A stretch of 64,000 nt of DNA from Lacipirellulaceae bacterium. Its GTDB lineage: Bacteria; Planctomycetota; Planctomycetia; Pirellulales; Lacipirellulaceae. Positions 41,652-50,461 of the stretch are shown in pieces. The notes under the pieces were generated by a model. The model had not been told where the DNA came from. It saw only the letters and a program-made list of their open reading frames with translations, and made no database searches. A program made the translations under genes and the position numbers. Each line of letters opens with the position of its first letter. Position 1 is the first letter of the stretch. Location: positions 434,001 to 498,000 of the forward strand of contig JAVJRG010000012.1 in NCBI GenBank assembly GCA_040218535.1, in the 5' to 3' direction.

Positions 41652-44414
41652 ATGCGCGCCCCTCAACTCAGCCAAGAAATCGATCAACTAGGTCGCCTCT
41701 GCGGCGACATCATTCGTCAACTAACCGGAGAAGACGGCTTCAAACTGGTTGAGCGAGTTCGGAGGCTCGCCAGGGAAATGCAACGAGGCGACCAGAAGGC
41801 CGCTGACGAACTCGACACGCTTCTCGAAAAACTCGATCCGCACGAAATCGAAATCGTAACCCGCAGCTTTACGGTGTTCCTAGAACTCTCCAATCTGGCG
41901 GAGGACCGTCAGCGGGTTCGCGTACTGCGCAACCGGGCACGAGACGCACACCCCCATCCGGCCAAAGAAACTGTCCGTGCTGCCATTGCTGAGTACCATG
42001 CCGCTGGACTTACCGCTCAGCAGGTCGAGTCCCACTTAAAACAAGCACGGATCGAGCTCGTACTGACTGCCCATCCGACGGAAGCCAAACGTCGAGCCGT
42101 GCGACGCTTGCTGAGCGAGATGCGTCGGCTCTTGGGAAAACTCGACAACGACGAGCTACTGCCAACCCGTCGATCCCAGTTGCTTGAACGGCTTACCGCG
42201 CAGCTTTTCAAACTCTCGCAGACGGACTTCCTACGTCCCTGGCGCCCCACAGTCATGCAAGAAGTCGAGCGTGGGCTCTCGATTCGTCACGTCCTGTGGG
42301 AGCAAGTCCCCCGAATCACCAACGACCTTCGCGACGCGCTTGCTGAGTATTACCCCGAAGTCGAAACAAAAGATTCACTCGTTGAATACAACTCTTGGAT
42401 CGGGGGGGACCGCGACGGCAACCCGTTTGTCACGCCGGAGGTAACTGCCCAGACCCTACGCGAGATGCGTGGCATGGCGCTCGAAAAGCATTTGGAAAGC
42501 TGCCACGCACTATCGCGTTCGCTTTCTCTCTCTGACCGCCAGACTCCCCCGGACCAATCACTCACCAACGCCATCTGCGATGCCGGATCAAAATGGCCCG
42601 AACTGGCCACTGAACTCGACGAGTTGCCGCCGCTTGAATCATACCGACGTTGGCTCCACGTCATCGGCTGGCGGCTTGAGCGCACGGCAGAGGTCGAAGT
42701 CAGTGTCGAGGCAACCAATGCGACGGTGCCAGACTCCGCTTTCGCTTCACCGGAAGCCTTGCTAGCGGATTTGAAGATTTTGCAGGAGTCGCTCGTTTCA
42801 ACGGGCAACGAAGCGATCTATCAGGCAGACGTGCAGCCTTGGATCGACCAAATCAACGCCTTTTCCTTCCACACCGCCCGGCTCGATATTCGTCAGGACT
42901 CTGGCGTTTATCGTGAAGTGCTCAACGAAGTTTGGAAGCTTACTGGCGACTGTGACAATGCGAGTGAGCTGGATGAAAAGGCTCGACAACAGCTCCTGGT
43001 AGAGACTCTCGGCAAACCGTTCGAGCCGAGCGACAAGCTGTCCGCAGTAGGTCAGGAAACCTTCGAACTCTTCACACTGCTCCGCCGTACCGCGCGACGG
43101 TTTGGACTGTCGGCCTTAGGCAGCCATATCGTAAGTATGACGCGGGTACCTAGCGATTTGCTGGTCATTCTGTGGCTCTGGCATTGGTCGGAACAGGTCG
43201 ATGGCGGCTGGGAAGGTGACCGAGATATGCATTTGCCGTTGGTTCCATTGTTTGAAACGATCAACGACCTGAAGCGTGCCCCTGAGACATTGGCTGACTT
43301 ACTGGCTGAGCCTGAGTATCGCGAATACGTTCGTCAACAAGGAGATCGCCAGACCGTGATGGTCGGGTACTCCGACAGCACCAAGGACGGTGGCTACCTG
43401 GCAGCCCAGTGGGCCCTGCAGTCCGGTCAAACCGGTCTGGCCAGAGTCGCCAAGAGCGAAGGAATCGACTTAACTTTCTTTCATGGCCGCGGCGGATCGC
43501 TCGGTCGCGGCGGCGGACCTGCGGCGAAAAGCGTTCTCTCGCTACCCCGTGAGGCCTTCAACGGCACGCTCCGTTTGACCGAGCAAGGCGAGGTGTTAGC
43601 GGATCGGTACGATAATCCAGAGATCGCCCATCGACATCTGGAGCAACTCACGTGGGCCGTGCTTACCGCGGTCTCCAAAGATCCAACGCCACCGCCAAGC
43701 GAGTGGCAAACGACCGTCGAAGAGCTGGCAGCCTCGGCTTACACCAAGTATCGCAAGCTAGTCGATCACCCCTCGTTCGCTGACTTCTATCGCCGCGTGA
43801 CACTGATCAATGCAATCGAGCAACTCCCCATTGGCTCGCGCCCCTCCAAACGCAAAAAGGGAAATCGCGTCGAAGACCTCCGGGCGATTCCCTGGGTTTA
43901 CTCCTGGACGCAATGCCGCTGTCTGCTCCCCGCCTGGTTTGGCCTCGGCAGTGCGTTTGAGGCGTTCGTGGGCAACGATTTCGACAAGGTCGAAGCTCTC
44001 CAACAGATGCATCGCGAGTGGCCGTTCTTTGGGATTGCAATCGATAACTCAACCCAAGCGCTCGCTCAAGCCAACATGTCCGTCTTCGCCAAGTACGCGG
44101 CGTTAGCGGCTGACATCGACGGCGGCGAGGAACTCGCCGAGGCTATCCTCACCGAGTACGAACGCTCTCGCCACGCGGTACTCGCAATTACCGGCAGTGC
44201 CAAATTACTCGACCGGATCCCCTGGCTGCAACGCTCGATCAAGGCACGCAACGGTTACGTCGACCCGCTGAACCTACTGCAGGTAGAACTCCTCCGCCGC
44301 GGCTTGCAAGAGAACAACGAAGACCCGGCTGCCAGCGGACGGCTAAATCAATGGGAACATCTCACGCACCTAACCGTGAAGGGCATCTCAACAGGGATGC
44401 GGACGACCGGATAA
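41652..44414 (+). CDS. ppc: phosphoenolpyruvate carboxylase Ppc
   Basis: 920 residues. It converts PEP and bicarbonate to oxaloacetate, replenishing the TCA cycle. Core motifs are LTAHPTEAKRR (catalytic His), GGDRDGNPFVT, GYSDSTKDGGY, and FHGRGGSLGRGGGP, the glycine-rich loop with its His. The usual C-terminal MRNTG reads GMRTTG here. I chose the ATG at 41652 (MRAPQLSQEID). A GTG at 41550 with 34 extra codons (PRPPPLSL...) does not look like the family. There is no partner gene nearby. Length fits the usual 870-970 residues. The gene is transcribed away from the BlaI pair. Confidence 0.95.
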   Translation: MRAPQLSQEIDQLGRLCGDIIRQLTGEDGFKLVERVRRLAREMQRGDQKAADELDTLLEKLDPHEIEIVTRSFTVFLELSNLAEDRQRVRVLRNRARDAHPHPAKETVRAAIAEYHAAGLTAQQVESHLKQARIELVLTAHPTEAKRRAVRRLLSEMRRLLGKLDNDELLPTRRSQLLERLTAQLFKLSQTDFLRPWRPTVMQEVERGLSIRHVLWEQVPRITNDLRDALAEYYPEVETKDSLVEYNSWIGGDRDGNPFVTPEVTAQTLREMRGMALEKHLESCHALSRSLSLSDRQTPPDQSLTNAICDAGSKWPELATELDELPPLESYRRWLHVIGWRLERTAEVEVSVEATNATVPDSAFASPEALLADLKILQESLVSTGNEAIYQADVQPWIDQINAFSFHTARLDIRQDSGVYREVLNEVWKLTGDCDNASELDEKARQQLLVETLGKPFEPSDKLSAVGQETFELFTLLRRTARRFGLSALGSHIVSMTRVPSDLLVILWLWHWSEQVDGGWEGDRDMHLPLVPLFETINDLKRAPETLADLLAEPEYREYVRQQGDRQTVMVGYSDSTKDGGYLAAQWALQSGQTGLARVAKSEGIDLTFFHGRGGSLGRGGGPAAKSVLSLPREAFNGTLRLTEQGEVLADRYDNPEIAHRHLEQLTWAVLTAVSKDPTPPPSEWQTTVEELAASAYTKYRKLVDHPSFADFYRRVTLINAIEQLPIGSRPSKRKKGNRVEDLRAIPWVYSWTQCRCLLPAWFGLGSAFEAFVGNDFDKVEALQQMHREWPFFGIAIDNSTQALAQANMSVFAKYAALAADIDGGEELAEAILTEYERSRHAVLAITGSAKLLDRIPWLQRSIKARNGYVDPLNLLQVELLRRGLQENNEDPAASGRLNQWEHLTHLTVKGISTGMRTTG

Positions 44415-44590
44415 GTGAGTATTCAGTTGTCAGTTTTCAGTGTTCCGTTCTTGTGGCGTCGAACTCTGTCAATTCTCTAGCCCGCGAGCACGGTGATGCT
44501 GGGACTGGCTCGCGTGGAGACCGCTGGAGAGACGTAGCTCGCCGGCTATTGCAGCGCTGCCAGTCGACCGAGTAACTAGCACTGAAAACT
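44415..44590. other. intergenic region with repeat words
   Basis: AGTATTCAGTTGTCAGTTTT and related CAGTTTTCAGT words resemble the sequence at 24592-24610. The ORFs on both sides are convergent; no clear hairpin terminator is seen. Confidence 0.4.
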
Positions 44591-45994
44591 CTACAGCGTA
44601 TACCCCTCGCGATACTCACGCCGCACGATCTTCTCCAACGCAGGATCGTCCGGCTTGAGCTTCTTGGCGTCCCACTCGACGCGGCCACCTTTCCAAACAG
44701 CTAGGTTGCCTAGCAAAATCGTTTCGGTCAGCGGCCCTCCGTAGTCGACGATGTTCGAGACCGCCATGCTCGGATCGTTCTTCGCGATGGCTGTATAGAA
44801 CTCCTGGACGTGACCCAACTCCGGTTTGCCCAGCGGCTTGGGATAGTCCACTTGCTGGGGCTCCATCTTTTCGCCCTGGTTGTCCTGCCAGTGGATGCCC
44901 CCTTCGGCATAGTCACCGGCTGCGTAGAGATTCCCCTTGCTGCCAACCATCACGCAGCCACTCGCATTGAGCTTGGCTGGTTTGCCGTCTCCTTCAGCTT
45001 GCGAGAGGAACTGATCGGTCAGCGAGTTCGGAGGCAACTGGGTGCCGTCGTACCAGAAAAGTTTGAACGCTGCTCGATCACCAAGTGCTGGGAAATCGAA
45101 TTCAATCCGTGACCATTCGGGATAGCTGTCCTGATTGTGTCCGGAAGTTTCGGCAGTTACGGCTGTCGGGTCACGCATCGTGAGTGCCATGAACGGGAGG
45201 TTCACCGTGTGGCACGCCATGTCGCCGAGGGCACCGGTGCCGAAGTCCCACCAGCCGCGCCATTTGAATTCGTGATACCCATCGGCATACGGACGCATCG
45301 GGGCGGGGCCGATCCATGATTCCCAATCCAGCGTCTCAGGCACAGGCTTGGGTTCGTGGCGATCTTCACCCTGCGGCCAGACCGGACGGTTGGTCCAGAC
45401 GTGCACTTCACTGACATCACCAAGCTGCCCGGAGCGAACTTGATAGGCTGCTTGACGCATGGGATCGTAAGCCGTGTACTGATTGCCCATCTGGGTGACC
45501 ACGCCCATCTCACGGGCGATGTTTTGCAGCTGGCGAGCTTCCCAGATAGAGTGCGTCAGTGGCTTTTGGCAATAGCAGTGCTTGCCGGTCTTCATCGCCT
45601 GCGAGGCAATCACCGCATGGGTGTGGTCAGGCGTACTAACGACTACCGAATCAATTCGATCACCCAATTTGTCGAAGAGCTCACGGTAGTCCGTGAACAT
45701 ATTCTCCTTGGGCACTTTATAAAACGGAGCGGTCCGTCCCATCGTGCCGCGATCAACGTCGCAGATGGCGTAGATCTGTCCAAAACGCGAGGCGTTCTTC
45801 GTGTCGCTCTTTCCTTTGCCACCAACCCCGAAGGTTGCAATCTGAAGCTTGCCGTTAGGGCTGTTGGAAGGCTGAGCCTGCACCCCGCCGGCTACCCAGT
45901 AGCCAACCCCTGCTGCTGAGGCAGCTAGAAATCGACGACGCGAAGTAGTGAAAGGACGGCTAGGCTCTTTGTTCTGAGTAAGGTCTGCACTCAT
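44591..45994 (-). CDS. Tat-exported Gfo/Idh/MocA family oxidoreductase
   Basis: 467 residues from ATG 45994 (MSADLTQNKEPS). A twin-arginine signal TTSRRRFLAASAAGVGYWVAG precedes the Rossmann domain QIATFGVGGKGKSDTKNASRF. The family motif YCQKPLTHSIWEAR occupies the place of EKP. The C-terminal domain holds HEFKWRGWWDFGTGALGDMACHTVN, where the His and aromatic residues shape the sugar site. As with its paralogue at 9566, the substrate is unknown. The frame is open to 46066, but the signal starts at 45994. It converges with ppc and is divergent from the leucine-rich-repeat gene. Confidence 0.9.
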   Translation of the reverse strand: MSADLTQNKEPSRPFTTSRRRFLAASAAGVGYWVAGGVQAQPSNSPNGKLQIATFGVGGKGKSDTKNASRFGQIYAICDVDRGTMGRTAPFYKVPKENMFTDYRELFDKLGDRIDSVVVSTPDHTHAVIASQAMKTGKHCYCQKPLTHSIWEARQLQNIAREMGVVTQMGNQYTAYDPMRQAAYQVRSGQLGDVSEVHVWTNRPVWPQGEDRHEPKPVPETLDWESWIGPAPMRPYADGYHEFKWRGWWDFGTGALGDMACHTVNLPFMALTMRDPTAVTAETSGHNQDSYPEWSRIEFDFPALGDRAAFKLFWYDGTQLPPNSLTDQFLSQAEGDGKPAKLNASGCVMVGSKGNLYAAGDYAEGGIHWQDNQGEKMEPQQVDYPKPLGKPELGHVQEFYTAIAKNDPSMAVSNIVDYGGPLTETILLGNLAVWKGGRVEWDAKKLKPDDPALEKIVRREYREGYTL

Positions 45995-46166
45995 GGCACT
46001 CTCTGGGATCGCATGGGAGATGGGCTGTGTAAGCTCCAATCTAGCTAAGTGGAATTGATGGAACAAGCAAGCGAAGCAACTAATTCTTAGTGCGGAAAAC
46101 TGCTATGCTAAATGAACGCGAGTTTCTACTCTTCGACAAGACTGATTGGAACGTGGAGCAAAAAAC

Positions 46167-47384
46167 GTGTCACTACTGAAGTATCTCACCAAAAATATCG
46201 ACAAAATCAAACATGTAACGGCCATTCTCGCCCCGCTGGTGACCAGTCAGGCAGCCACCGCCGATACGCAAACCGTAGAATCCGCGCCGCAAACCCTAGA
46301 AGCTCGTGTCGAGCAACTTCGCGGAAAGCTCCAAAGAGACGACGCAGGTCAGATCTTAGTGGTCGATCTTGATCGCTGCAAAATGCTCCCCGAGGACATG
46401 GCCTTGCTTGAAGGTGAGGACCAACTCAAAAAACTCGTCCTCTGGGGCGCGAACATCAATAACGAAGCGCTCGCCGCGTTGCCCACGCTACCGCGACTGA
46501 AAGAGCTGCGACTCTTGAATACTTCTCTGACTGACGAGAGCCTTACTGAGCTGGCTCGCTTTCCCGCTTTGCGCTCGGTAAACCTGCATCGCTCAGCTCA
46601 ATTGACGGACGCTGGTATTGAACATCTGACGAAGCTGAAAGACTTAACGCACTTCGCGGCCCCTTACACGAAGTTTACTGACGCAGGCATCAAGCAACTT
46701 GCCCCCTTGAAGAATCTCCGCTTACTCGACCTGCGGGGTTGCACGCTTTCCAACAAAGCATTGGAAGTGGTCCCTGAGTTACCCCGACTCTCGAGCCTGA
46801 AGTTCCGTGCCCCCGGCATCGACGATGGTGGGCTTGAGTCCTTGCTATCGAGCAAGCAGCTTCGTGGTCTGCATTTGGAGGATGCCAAGCTCACGGATTC
46901 CGGAATGCAGCAGATTGCCCATCTGGTGAATCTGGATGATTTGAATTTGCTCCGCGTGCCCATCGGCGACGAGGGACTCGCGCCGCTGGCAAACATGCCA
47001 AAGATGCGGCAATTGATCCTTCGCGGCACCTACACAACCGATGAGGGGCTTGCAAACTTGGCCAACATGCCGGAGTTGCTGAAGCTCGATCTCAGCGAAA
47101 CGGGCGTCCAAGGTCCCGGATTGGCTCAGCTAGAAGGTTCGAAGAAGCTCAAGTGGCTTAATCTGTGGAACAGCTTCTTGGACGACTCAGCCATAGAGCA
47201 CCTGGCAAAACTCACCAGCCTTGAGGATTTGAATCTCAACGCGACGCTGGTAAGCGACGAAGGGCTCGCGAAATTGGTGACGCTAAAGAACTTAAAAAAG
47301 CTGTCGATCACCCAAACCTCAACGACCACCGAAGCCGCGGAAAAACTCCAGGCGGCGATTCCGGGGTTGCAGGTGAAGCAGTAA
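46167..47384 (+). CDS. secreted leucine-rich repeat protein
   Basis: 405 residues from a GTG at 46167, preceded by GGAG at eight bases; a TTG at 46146 is possible. An N-terminal hydrophobic segment (HVTAILAPLVTSQAATA) serves as a signal peptide. Repeats of about 24 residues fill residues 65-395, each with LxxLxLxxT/N.(L/I)TDxGL or similar (for example LKELRLLNTSLTDESLTELARF, DLNLLRVPIGDEGLAPLANMP). This is the RNI/GALA-like class, common in planctomycetes and probably used for protein binding outside the cytoplasm. The last unit ends in TTTEAAEKLQAAIPGLQVKQ. No enzymatic domain is seen. Confidence 0.8.
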   Translation: MSLLKYLTKNIDKIKHVTAILAPLVTSQAATADTQTVESAPQTLEARVEQLRGKLQRDDAGQILVVDLDRCKMLPEDMALLEGEDQLKKLVLWGANINNEALAALPTLPRLKELRLLNTSLTDESLTELARFPALRSVNLHRSAQLTDAGIEHLTKLKDLTHFAAPYTKFTDAGIKQLAPLKNLRLLDLRGCTLSNKALEVVPELPRLSSLKFRAPGIDDGGLESLLSSKQLRGLHLEDAKLTDSGMQQIAHLVNLDDLNLLRVPIGDEGLAPLANMPKMRQLILRGTYTTDEGLANLANMPELLKLDLSETGVQGPGLAQLEGSKKLKWLNLWNSFLDDSAIEHLAKLTSLEDLNLNATLVSDEGLAKLVTLKNLKKLSITQTSTTTEAAEKLQAAIPGLQVKQ

Positions 47385-47474
47385 GGTGATGGTTTAGCGA
47401 GATCGAAGAACATATGCCAAAGGCGTCAACTCGTTGGCACAGGTCGGCTCTACTTCCAATCCGCCAAACGGACT

Positions 47475-47924
47475 TTACAGCGTAAAAAACTTGAACTTAT
47501 AGAACCCGGCTTCTTTCACCAGTGGCTCTTTAAACGGTTCGTTCACGGCTTCGACCAGCTCTTTTCGCAGGGCAACCAGTTCAGGCTCGGTCAGATCATC
47601 CGCGGAGAAGCGGCGGACGGCCATCAGCATGTGATGGCGGAGTCGAGGAATGCTTTCGTCCACGATCGTTTGGACGTGATCGCGGTCGCGATTCGTGACT
47701 TGCACGAACGCGTGAAAGTTCACGACGCCTCCTTTGCCATCGGGCGTCTTGGGAGGCAGAGTGATGTGGAAGCGGCCAAGGTCGACTTGTTCCAACCGCA
47801 TCCCGCGGGTGATTTCTCGCCGACGGCTGATCATCCCCTCAGAATCAATGCAACCCACTTGCAGACACATCCCCAGCGCCAGCAGTAAGGTAGTTGTCAC
47901 ATTACCCGGCAATTTAGTGATCAT
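47475..47924 (-). CDS. FliL-like lipoprotein (1 of 3)
   Basis: 149 residues. The lipoprotein signal ends at LLALGMCLQVGC with lipid-carrying Cys25. The body has the FliL-like order: VDLGRFHITLPP..., VVNFHAFVQVTNRDRDHV, a helix, then PELVALRKELVEAVNEPF...AGFYKFKFFTL. FliL proteins are single-pass membrane proteins of the flagellar stator; this one is lipid-anchored and has no transmembrane stalk. It is divergent from the two related genes at 48044 and 48567 and 120 bases away. The fold assignment comes from the pattern, not from a database search. Confidence 0.5.
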   Translation of the reverse strand: MITKLPGNVTTTLLLALGMCLQVGCIDSEGMISRRREITRGMRLEQVDLGRFHITLPPKTPDGKGGVVNFHAFVQVTNRDRDHVQTIVDESIPRLRHHMLMAVRRFSADDLTEPELVALRKELVEAVNEPFKEPLVKEAGFYKFKFFTL

Positions 47925-48043
47925 CGCGAAACGGCAGGCCGGAGGGAGCAGAGAATCGCTACAAACGGCCTTTTCAGGAGGTACTGTTACTCTGCAGAAA
48001 GCATAGCTTGCCGCCTGGGCCCGTGCGGAGCCTATATTTGGCT

Positions 48044-48529
48044 ATGCCTTCCGCCTTCCAACATCAAACTGTTCGATTTTCCTGGCCAGCCTTGTTGCTA
48101 GCGGCGTTTTCGCTAGGAATGGGCGGCTGTGGCAGTGAGCAGGCTCCGCGGCTTGTGGACTACCTGGAAGATCTGGAATTCGACGCGCCCGCGGACGCGA
48201 CGGTTGAGGTTCCGCTAGGCAGTTACCACGTCCCCGTGGCGATTCCAACCAGAGGAAAAGAGGACCTTACTTGGCGGAGGCTGAAGTTTTCGCTCTATGC
48301 GGTCACCGAAGCGAATCGGGAGAAATCACTTCTGGAAGTTCTGGAACACCGCAAAGGACCGTTCCAAGATGAGGTACTGCGAATCGTTCGCAACGTGACC
48401 ACCGATGAGCTGGAAGATCCACGCCTCTCCAGCGTGAAAATGCGCCTAACGGATATGGCACGTGCCCAGCTCGGCGAGAGCCGCGTCCAGCAACTGGTGA
48501 TTGTGGGAACGCTCGAAGAGCCGATTTAA
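48044..48529 (+). CDS. FliL-like lipoprotein (2 of 3)
   Basis: 161 residues from ATG 48044. Lipobox LLLAAFSLGMGGCGSEQ. The body follows the same layout as its neighbours: VEVPLGSYHVPVAI, WRRLKFSLYAVTEANREKSLLEVLEHRKGPFQDEVLRIVRNV, then KMRLTDMARAQLGESRVQQLVIVGTLEEPI. The closing strand VQQLVIVGTL is weaker than in FliL. It is 38 bases upstream of the third member on the same strand, likely one transcript. A TTG at 48008 is a less likely start. Confidence 0.5.
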   Translation: MPSAFQHQTVRFSWPALLLAAFSLGMGGCGSEQAPRLVDYLEDLEFDAPADATVEVPLGSYHVPVAIPTRGKEDLTWRRLKFSLYAVTEANREKSLLEVLEHRKGPFQDEVLRIVRNVTTDELEDPRLSSVKMRLTDMARAQLGESRVQQLVIVGTLEEPI

Positions 48530-48566
48530 GAGAAGGTAAAACCTACTGCCCTCCCCGACCTGAACC

Positions 48567-49052
48567 ATGACCAAAAAACTTCTTCATCGATCGTTGCACT
48601 TTCTACTGAGTGCTTTGCTTGTCAGCTTCGCTAGCGAAGCTGCCTATGGGGCTGACGACGCCACTGGGTCGAAGGCGGCAGGTGATGCCGCAACAACTCC
48701 AGATGAGAACGCGGAAGCGCAAGAGAAAACGAAGCACATCACTTTCGACCTAGGTACTTTTCGCCTCCGCGAATTCCGCCCGACCCGCAACGATACGGCA
48801 ATCCTGCTGTTCGCGGTGCATCTCAAACTGCACGATGATGTCTCAGAGAAAACACTGGATCGTTTACAAAAATGGAAGCAGCGATTACGTAACGAAGCGC
48901 TCACGGCGGTGCGTTCTGTCGAATTGGCTGACTACCAGGACCCAGGGCTGATTCGTGTGCAGAAAGTCATTCTACTGCGGATCAATCGTTTACTTCCTAT
49001 GCCTTTGGTCGAACGTATTTACGTGACCGAGTTCACAGTGGGCGATCACTAG
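48567..49052 (+). CDS. FliL-like secreted protein (3 of 3)
   Basis: 161 residues. A signal peptide (HFLLSALLVSFASEAAYG) is cut before ADDATG; no lipobox. An acidic linker precedes HITFDLGTFRLREFRPT, ILLFAVHLKLHDDV, a helix with LRNEALTAVRSVELADYQDPG, then KVILLRINRLLPMPLVERIYVTEFTVGDH. The ending VERIYVTEFTV is close to the FliL signature (V..VYFTEFVVQ). It is the most FliL-like of the three. The family here looks like a periplasmic relative of a stator protein, but the partner is unknown. Confidence 0.55.
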   Translation: MTKKLLHRSLHFLLSALLVSFASEAAYGADDATGSKAAGDAATTPDENAEAQEKTKHITFDLGTFRLREFRPTRNDTAILLFAVHLKLHDDVSEKTLDRLQKWKQRLRNEALTAVRSVELADYQDPGLIRVQKVILLRINRLLPMPLVERIYVTEFTVGDH

Positions 49053-49083
49053 CTCACATAGAGAATCTTCTCTCGATTAGTAG

Positions 49084-49147
49084 AGAACGTCCTTTGTGGC
49101 GTTCCGAGCCCAACTCCAAGGAACACCACAGAGGGCGTTCCCTACAG
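49084..49147. repeat. imperfect inverted repeat with shared 22-base string
   Basis: The arms GAACGTCCTTTGTGGCGTTC and the complement of GGAACACCACAGAGGGCGTT differ only by transitions. Positions 49126-49147 are identical to 22631-22652. Confidence 0.65.
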
Positions 49148-49235
49148 ATCTCGTTCGCAGCTCTGAACGAGGCGGCTTGATTTGCGTATAATGAAGACAC
49201 AATTCTTTCCTATGCAATTCTAGTAAACATTCGAC

Positions 49236-50414
49236 ATGTCCTCCTCTCAGGCTCTTTCCCTCGAAACCTTCACTGAACTGGCTGATAGTCCGGAAACTTT
49301 GTTCGATAAAGTCGCCCAACAGTTGGCGGCCACCGAGCAATGGCATCGACTGTTCGACCTGCGACTGATGCAGCGCCGGCACCAATTAGGTTTGCCGTTG
49401 GAGCGATCTGGGACGCTCGAAGACGCTGACGAAGCGGTGCGCGATGATCTTGAGGCGGGTTACGTGGCCGCTTGTCGCGAGGTGGGGCAGTTGCTCTTAG
49501 AGAAGGATCAGCTCCGCGAAGCGTGGATGTACCTCCGCCCGGCGGGCGAGAAGCAACTGGTCCGCGAGTACCTCAGCAGCGTCGTCGCCAACGAAGAGAA
49601 TTGCGATGCTCTTATTGAGATTTCCCTCCACGAGGGTGTCGACCCCGAGCGAGGTTACGCCTGGTTGATCGCGCATCATGGCACGTGCAACTCGATCACG
49701 ACACTTGATTCGCTAGCCGGGCAGCTCGATGAGGAGTCGCAACAGGCCTGCGCGGCAATCCTTTTGCGTCATGTCTATGCGGAACTGCAAGGCAACCTTA
49801 GGGGGCATCTCCATCGGCTAGAAGGTACGGCACCCGAGGGAATGGCAATTGGCGAGCTCATCGAACAGTTCCCCGCGTTGACCGAAGGAGGCAGCTACCA
49901 TCTCGATGCTTCGCACTTGGCTAGCACCGTTCGGTTCTCGCGATTGCTCACCGAGCCTGCACTGGTTCAGAAGGCGCTTGAGATCTGCGACTACGGAAAA
50001 CGCCTGATCGAAGATCTGCAATACCCTGGCGAAGCGCCGTTTGAGAATCTCTACCCAACCCACGAACTGTTTCTCAAGGCAACCCTCGGAGAAGCCGTCG
50101 ATGAAGCGGTCGAGTTCTTTACCAAGCGTGCCCGTGAAGAACATGCGGCAGAACCAACTCTTGGCGTCCCAACGAACACTGCCGTGGAAACGCTCCTGGT
50201 GCTGCTCGCCCGCAACGACCGACATTCCGACGCAATGGAAATCTACGCGGAGCTCGTTCCGCCAGAACGCGGACTCTCCTCGCTGGCACCCACGCTCCTG
50301 GAGTTAGCGAGCGTTAGCGGCAACTGGCAGCGCTACGAAGAGCTCTGCCACGAGCGCGACGACTTGGTCGGCTACACCGCGGGCCGCGCAATGCAGACCC
50401 GAAAACTCAAGTAA
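49236..50414 (+). CDS. hypothetical protein, helical-repeat-like
   Basis: 392 residues, soluble, no signal peptide. Largely helical with repeated charged amphipathic stretches (ETLFDKVAQQLAATEQWHRLFDLRLMQRRHQL, DLEAGYVAACREVGQLLLEKDQLREAWMYLRPAGE, AVETLLVLLARNDRHSDAMEIYAELVPPERG). This suggests TPR- or alpha-solenoid-like helices, but no canonical TPR motif is evident. I do not recognise the family; it resembles lineage-restricted planctomycete proteins. It precedes a palindromic repeat (50427-50452). Confidence 0.65.
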   Translation: MSSSQALSLETFTELADSPETLFDKVAQQLAATEQWHRLFDLRLMQRRHQLGLPLERSGTLEDADEAVRDDLEAGYVAACREVGQLLLEKDQLREAWMYLRPAGEKQLVREYLSSVVANEENCDALIEISLHEGVDPERGYAWLIAHHGTCNSITTLDSLAGQLDEESQQACAAILLRHVYAELQGNLRGHLHRLEGTAPEGMAIGELIEQFPALTEGGSYHLDASHLASTVRFSRLLTEPALVQKALEICDYGKRLIEDLQYPGEAPFENLYPTHELFLKATLGEAVDEAVEFFTKRAREEHAAEPTLGVPTNTAVETLLVLLARNDRHSDAMEIYAELVPPERGLSSLAPTLLELASVSGNWQRYEELCHERDDLVGYTAGRAMQTRKLK

Positions 50415-50426
50415 TCGAATCCTTAC

Positions 50427-50452
50427 GAGCCGTCAGGCGTCAGCCGACGGGT
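50427..50452. repeat. dispersed palindromic repeat, copy 1 of 3
   Basis: A 26-base unit starting GAGCCGTCAGGCGTCAGCCG. Nearly identical units occur at 54824-54849 and, inverted, at 54869-54894. Confidence 0.7.
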
Positions 50453-50461
50453 TGAAGCGTC

